Assembly: GCA_907165135.1 (NCBI GenBank)
Contig: OU015567.1
Span: forward strand, 3,663,001 to 3,727,000
From: Oikopleura dioica
Taxonomy: Eukaryota; Chordata; Appendicularia; Copelata; Oikopleuridae
Direction: 5' to 3'
Length of the DNA: 64,000 nt
Below the pieces are notes generated by a model. It was given only the letters and a program-made list of their open reading frames with translations, was not told the origin of the DNA and searched no databases. Shown piece by piece: positions 58,790-64,000 of the stretch; the stretch's first letter is position 1, and every line of letters begins with the position of its first letter. A program made the translations under genes and the position numbers.

Positions 58790-61700
58790 TTTTCAAGATG
58801 CTGGTTTCGAGTAGCATAAAGCGATCTGGCAACGCGAGGGGCACATCAGATGACAGGGACACTGTGTAGGTGCGCCCCTGGCCAGAATAGTAGAAAGTGT
58901 TGTCAGTCATGTCGGGTGCCGTTCGTGGTTTCCGGGAGCTGACGATTCCGCCCTTTCGGTAGAATCCGACGACGGTAAGAGCAAATATGCTCATCATGCG
59001 CTGAATGCTGCGCAGAGGCCAACCTCGTGATTTCAAGTGACGGAATAAGGTGCTTTCAGCCACGTCTTGAAACTCAACGCCGTCGGCAATGCAGGGACCA
59101 TGGTGATCTTATAAAATGAATCAGTTCAGTGTGAGAATTATGTGCTGTCTTGTCTTTTGCCCGGAGGTGGAGCAGGTCGTACTGTAAACTAGGGTATTGC
59201 GGGGTAGGTAACTTACATCTCTTTAAGCGGTCGATAAAAAGACGGTCCAGCTCTTTAGTTGTTTTGAGGGCATCCGGGAATTTATTTTTCCACTGCGACG
59301 AAAGCTTAATAGAAATTTGACAATCTATCTGCTTCTCGTCGAATAAACCTATTGCTTCAGCGTACCTGTAGCCCGCCAGGACCAGTTTCTTGCTGGAGTC
59401 GACGATCGAGAAGTCCTAAGAGCTCCTGCATAGCGGCTTGATTGGCGGAGCAGGTGGAGCTGGAGCAGTAAGGCACGGGGCAACCCTTCGCCATTGTCTG
59501 ATAAAGGTGGGGGGCAAATACTTTATGAGCGAATCGTCTGTATGGGGAGGCAGAATCGTGCAAACTTCTGGCCAACTGGCTTAATGCGCGTGCTCGATCT
59601 TCAGGATCCATACGGACGTAGAAGGGGTTGTGGCCTATGTCTAGTCTGCGATAGTCATCGTTCAATTCGGTCAGATATGGCATGTCTGGGCGCAAAGGCC
59701 CGTCACGAGATAGTCGCTGACATCGTGCCACAAACTGTTGGTAAAATGCGTCCCGGTTTCTAGCATGAGATGTGAAACCAAGTAGAGGTAGGGTACCTAC
59801 GTGTTGTCGATTGTGGTGGCGTTAAAAGGGAATTCTTCGTTCTCCGGCGTTAGTCGGGAAGGAACAACCAGCTCGAGTCGTTTTGGTTCGACGGCATTTA
59901 GGCTTTGGAAGTCAAGGCCAGAGTAGAAAGGGTCGCAAGGGATGATCTTAACTATGTACAGTCCAAGGGTCTTTACTCGAATCTCGGTCATGCTGGTTAG
60001 GTCGATTAGTAGATCAAGGGTGACGGGATTCAGCTTCACTCGAAATCCAAAATCAATTAGCAGTCCAGCAAGTTGATTAAGTTCCTCGTGGAGTGTTGCG
60101 TAAGCCTAAAACATTAAAAGTTTAGATCCATCCCGCAAGCTAAGATAAGGAGATAAGTCGCAGACTAACGCAAAACTTGTAAAGATTCTGTCTGACGATA
60201 CCTGGTTAGCTGAACCACTGCGCATCTTCTCTAAGAATCGTAAGCGAAGGTAGGTGCCGAAATAGGGGAATAGTGCGTCAGTTCCACTAACGACAGACCC
60301 TTCCAGCATCCCGTGTCTCACAAGGCTGGGGTGTACAGGGGCCGCAAATAGATTGTCGTTTGCTAAGTTGATTCCGAAAGGGCCAGTTCTAGCGTTAAGA
60401 AGGGACAGGCCTGGAGTGGTGACCAGTTCGCGACATATGCGCAACTGTCCAGTGGAATGAAGATGAAGCAGCCGTGTAGCGATCGCGTGCAAGGTTGCAA
60501 GGCTGAAAGGATTAAATTTCTTTTCAGTTGATGATGAGGGACAGGGGTATAGCCCCGTACTTACAGTGAGGGGTAAAGCCCGAGAACGACGGTGGAATTG
60601 CGAAAACCACAACCTCCAGTTAGCTGGCAGACTTGTGAAGCGCAAGAGGGAATTTGCAACCCCCCTCGTGACAAACACTCAGTTGGTTTTGTTGTGCACC
60701 AGCTGCTGCTCTCGGAGCGAAGGGCAAGAGTATTCACAACTTCTGGTTGAAATTGCGAGGTAGGATGGTGAAGGTAGAAATATTAAGCCATCTTAATTAA
60801 ACCTCGTAAGTCTCTATTGACTATAGTAATTGAACTATGGTATGTCTCTTACCTGTCTTAACCCGTCGATGGTTTTATCAGAAGGCAAATCGCCGACGTA
60901 CAGATTCTGTGTGTCGTGTTGTAACTGGCGATCAGTTCGAGGATCATCGCACAGGAAGTGGTCCAGATAAGCCTTTGGCGCAAACAAGGGGTTTGAGAGT
61001 AGAGGTACATCCAGAAAGCCAGGAGTGTCGTGCAATGCGCGAAGTCCATCGGTGAAAAGAAGCTCGAAAAGATGTGCGTCCTTGGCAGAGTTTCCGTTTG
61101 GCATTAGAATAGTGATGTCGTTCGGAAAAGATGTGGGCAATTCCCTTAGCCATTCCATTATTACGCGCTCCTGGCCTTGTTGTAGCAAGTCAGCGAGTTT
61201 CTCCCTTCGTGATCCCGAGCGACTGTAGTCAAGCTTTACTTGAGCTTCTTCTGCGGAAAGTCGGTCGAGTACATCCTTCTCTGGTCCGTCTTGTTTGAAA
61301 GCTGCGGAGCCCTTAAAGCGGAGTTCAGTCTGATTGGTGTCGATGAGTGGCCACTGCTGGTCGTGTTGGAACGGCTGATCCAGCTCTGGAAGGGCTATAG
61401 TGTCGTCGAGGAAAACAGGATCTCCAGTATAAGCAAGCTGAAAATGTTCAGAGCTTATTGTCTGTGACTGTCGCGTAGACAATTGGGCGAGGTCGACAGC
61501 GAGTGAGCTTCGGTTTCGAACGACACGACGTGCCGGCAGAGTACCACTATATTCAGGAAGTTGGTCGGCTGATTGGCGAGATCGTGGCTGATTTGTTCGG
61601 CGGAAAGTGCTGGAATCGGGTAACTGGGTTGGTTGAATCGATGATGGAGGACACACCCCGTGCCGCTGGAGATGTTGGACGAGACGGGTTAAGTCTAAAT

Positions 61701-63940
61701 TATCAAATGATTAGCAACGCCCCTCCAACAGTAGGTCACTTACCTGTGTTCGGAATCTGGAAACTCAGGGGTTCACATCCTTCGGGGCCAGTGACAACTA
61801 TAAACACTCGTAGTGATTCCCCGGCATCGGCGTTTCTCGATGTACGCGAAGTATCCGAACTTGGGGTTGAAGGTCGTGTCTCTCCAGGTTGGTCAACAGG
61901 AGGCATGTCTTCAAGGTTGGCCTGGGGGATGGTCTCATTCGGTTCTGCTGGTGGATTTGGTCCTGGCTGATCAGCGGAATTTCCGGGATCTTCAATCTGC
62001 TCAGACTGTTGTGCGGCGGCGGCAGCTGCTTCTTCTGCAGCCTTTTTCGCTTTGGCTTGAATCTCCGCTTGCCTCGCCTCCTCTGCCTGTCTGGCTCTGA
62101 AGGTCTTGTAACGAAAAATTACAGCCTGTACATCGGAGCCGGTAGGTATGTAGAAGTCGGGTGTTGACTCCGTGCGGTCGATCGCTTCCAAAGCATGGTC
62201 GTAAGTCGGATCTTAAAGTGGAAAGTTTTCGCTTGATGAAAAAGTTCGGTCGCAGCCGCTTGACAATTGTCGCTAATGTAGGTCCCGTACCTGTTAGGGG
62301 AATCTGTAGTATGAAATCAGTTAGACTGGAATCGGGTAGTAGAGATGCGGGAAGGTCGCACACTCCGATCTTAAGTTGGCCCATGGAAACTGTTAAAAGT
62401 CCGATGTCGATTAGATATGCTCGGGCGTCAGCAGGAATGGTCAGAAGCAGCCGTAAGAACCGAGAGATCTCCGGTTTTTGCTGTGTACCAATATTTACCA
62501 TGGTCTGGTTGGGGCCTGCCTCTTCCTCGCACTGCTCCCTGGTAAGAGTGATTGTTGTAATCAAAATCTGCAGGTGCGCATGGGTCAAATGGGCAAAGCG
62601 GTTCACAAATCGTAGGCCAGTCAAAAATGGCGTCGCTACATCAAGATGATAAAATGGCTGGTCCAGGACTTTAAGGCTGAATAGGTAGCAATTTAGTCAA
62701 ATGATGGTAGGTTCTGGACCTACCTTGATCTCAAGCGTTGCACTTGGGAAGAATCCAGCAACTTCGAGCTGTTCTCAGCTCGCTGAAGTGTCTGCTGTAA
62801 GCCAAAGTCAATTAGGCGTGCCAGGATCAATAACAGGTCATTCATCAGGTTTGAGAGCATGCGTTGTTCGTCACGTTCCTGCTTCTCTAAATCGGTGCAT
62901 TCTTCGTACTTCAGGTCGAATTGAACAAAGAGGTTCAATACGCCCTGCGCCAAAGGTAGGAAATGGACATGTGCCTCGACCACCATCACTCCGTAAAGGC
63001 TGTAGATGCTCTGGAGTAAAACGTACACATCGCGGGCTGAGAACTCGGCCGCGGTAGATTGGTAGATGGCCCACTGTGAAAAAATCAGCTTAAAAATTAG
63101 TCATTATCAATGGTGTAAAGTCTAAACATACCAGCTGAAAGACCTCTAAGTATTGCTGTAAAGCAATGGCATCGGAGCTGCAAGTAGTCCATCCGAGTGG
63201 AAGTCCAGGCTCCCCCGCTGAGTCGGGTACTGGTGTTTCCAACAAGGTTGGTGGTGGTTTCACAGGCTCAGTGCGTGTCTTGTTGGCAACACCGGTGCTG
63301 ATCAGAGCCTGAGTGCCTACTTCGTATCGAGCAGGATGAGAGTGGGTGGTCGCAACTTCGTTGTAGAGCTCCTTAATCTTCGCCAAAGGGTCCGGTGTAG
63401 GCTCGTCTTGTGAATCCTGCTCGCTCTCGGAAGGTGGGTCCTCGACCTCCCTTGGTTGGTTGGCTTGGTCTGAAATGAAAGGCAACTAGTAAATCAACCC
63501 TTAAAAACTCGAGGCCTGTTAAATCACTATAAGATATAGCTATCACGATCAGAAAGATCTTTTGACATTTGGCTAAACTTACCAGAGGTTTGGGCGGTTG
63601 CTTGACTGAGTCGGGCGCTGCGTCTCATCTTCGCTGGTACAGCCTTTGACGGTTTGCTCTCCCGCTTGCGATCAGGACGTCGTTGAGACACACGTCGGAG
63701 TTTTAAATTGCTGCGCTTAGTTGAGCGGACATTAGCTAAGGCGCGTCCGACAGTCTTCTCACACGCGGGCCGTTCGTCAATGACAAGCTCACTCTCACTT
63801 GATAAGGCGGTTGCGCTACTGGCTGTCTCGGGGTCGTCGGCGTTATGTCCGCCGGCGGAAACCTGTGGCATGCTGGAGTATCCGCCCTCTCGTGGAGAAA
63901 GTAGGTCACTTACCTCCTCCTCAGTTAACTCGCCGAGAAC
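58790..63940 (-). CDS. Large multi-exon gene of unknown family, convergent with the retroelement
   Basis: A minus-strand gene with at least twelve exons, entering from beyond the window and ending at a TGA after SILKTT near 58790. Clear exons include 63940-63914 (27 nt), 63862-63583, 63469-63132, about 63074-62724, 62211-61744 and 61694-60853. Most junctions agree in phase; I could not reconcile the entries to the exons at about 63074 and about 60720. The product exceeds 1,400 residues. It has a basic N-terminal part (RRVSQRRPDRKRESK), an Ala/Gln coiled stretch (AKKAAEEAAAAAAQQ) and three related segments (ARLIDFGL, AYLIDIGL, GLLIDFGF), suggesting repeats. Nearly every donor lies in an AGGT-N5-ACCT palindrome. 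No domain is recognised. Its composition matches the retroelement, not the left part of the window. Confidence 0.6.
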
Positions 63941-64000
63941 CTAAAGATAAGGAGAATATTACTTCCACTAAGCGAATATTCTGACAAGTCTAGCTCGTTA

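Larger units (their letters stand above)
47977..63915. repeat. Dispersed 13-base palindrome AGGT-N5-ACCT, 15 exact copies
   Basis: Exact copies start at 47977, 48306, 49466, 51439, 52034, 54272, 55277, 55885, 56533, 57901, 59786, 61733, 62280, 62709 and 63903. Near-matches occur around 52929, 53927, 54906, 59205 and 60840. Chance would give about 0.25 exact copies in 16 kb. Inside the ORFs the copies fall in all codon phases, so selection is not on the peptide. In the minus-strand gene they coincide with 5' splice sites (AG/GTAAGTGACCTAC form). I noticed none in the first 47 kb, though that reading was by eye. Confidence 0.8.

Noticed and set aside
47977-63915. AGGT-N5-ACCT copies as nuclear-receptor inverted-repeat (IR1) sites
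   Set aside because: The core spacing equals AGGTCA-n-TGACCT, and several copies come close, but the inner bases are often wrong. The copies lie inside ORFs and on splice donors and lean toward the sense strand, which a DNA-binding site would not require.
47975-63915. CRISPR-like array
   Set aside because: Spacing between copies is irregular (0.3-2.2 kb), the repeats are far too short, and the DNA is eukaryotic with introns.

Overview
The window is animal nuclear DNA. The likeliest source is a larvacean tunicate (Oikopleura or a close relative). This is inferred from very short introns (about 31-60 nt), split genes packed a few hundred bases apart, two introns that only make sense with GA-AG borders, and chordate-type genes (a GM2/GD2-synthase homologue, a galactose-3-O-sulfotransferase, a MAM-galaxin protein). 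Exon models were read by hand from splice sites, reading phase and family motifs.

Layout, 1-46.5 kb (AT-rich, ordinary genes plus small transposons). A small heat-shock protein gene lies on the minus strand (2.9-3.5 kb). A nest of three inverted-repeat elements follows (4.6-6.6 kb). Then come a secreted MAM plus galaxin-like protein (7.1-8.9 kb) and a calmodulin-like EF-hand protein (10.3-10.9 kb). A complete minus-strand GT12 glycosyltransferase spans 18.8-11.0 kb. A plus-strand run at 22.6-29.0 kb holds an ankyrin-like / protein kinase / papain-like peptidase gene, a rhodopsin-family receptor and a small basic protein gene, close enough to recall larvacean operons. A secreted CUB protein with a poly-Thr linker (33.2-29.6 kb) and fragments of unknown genes (36.4-39.4 kb) follow on the minus strand. 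Next are the sulfotransferase (40.1-41.6 kb), a Gly-Phe-Pro repeat protein (minus, 43.5-42.4 kb) and two tandem secreted Cys-rich, kelch-like genes (43.8-46.6 kb). The 3' end of the second tandem gene is cut off.

Layout, 46.54-64 kb (a compositionally distinct, GC-richer block). On the plus strand is a roughly 11 kb retroelement with an uncommon plan. It has a spliced basic ORF1, a large unknown ORF2, an APE-type endonuclease on ORF3, a non-LTR reverse transcriptase on ORF4, an unknown ORF5 and a short overlapping ORF6. Converging on it from the right is a minus-strand gene with many introns and no recognised family, which runs off the window. Both units are studded with a 13-base interrupted palindrome, AGGT-N5-ACCT. 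I count 15 exact copies in 16 kb and noticed none in the other 47 kb. In the minus-strand gene it sits on the 5' splice sites, and one copy in ORF1 also sits on a 5' splice site. This shared mark suggests both units belong to one large, undescribed mobile element or share one RNA-level control system.
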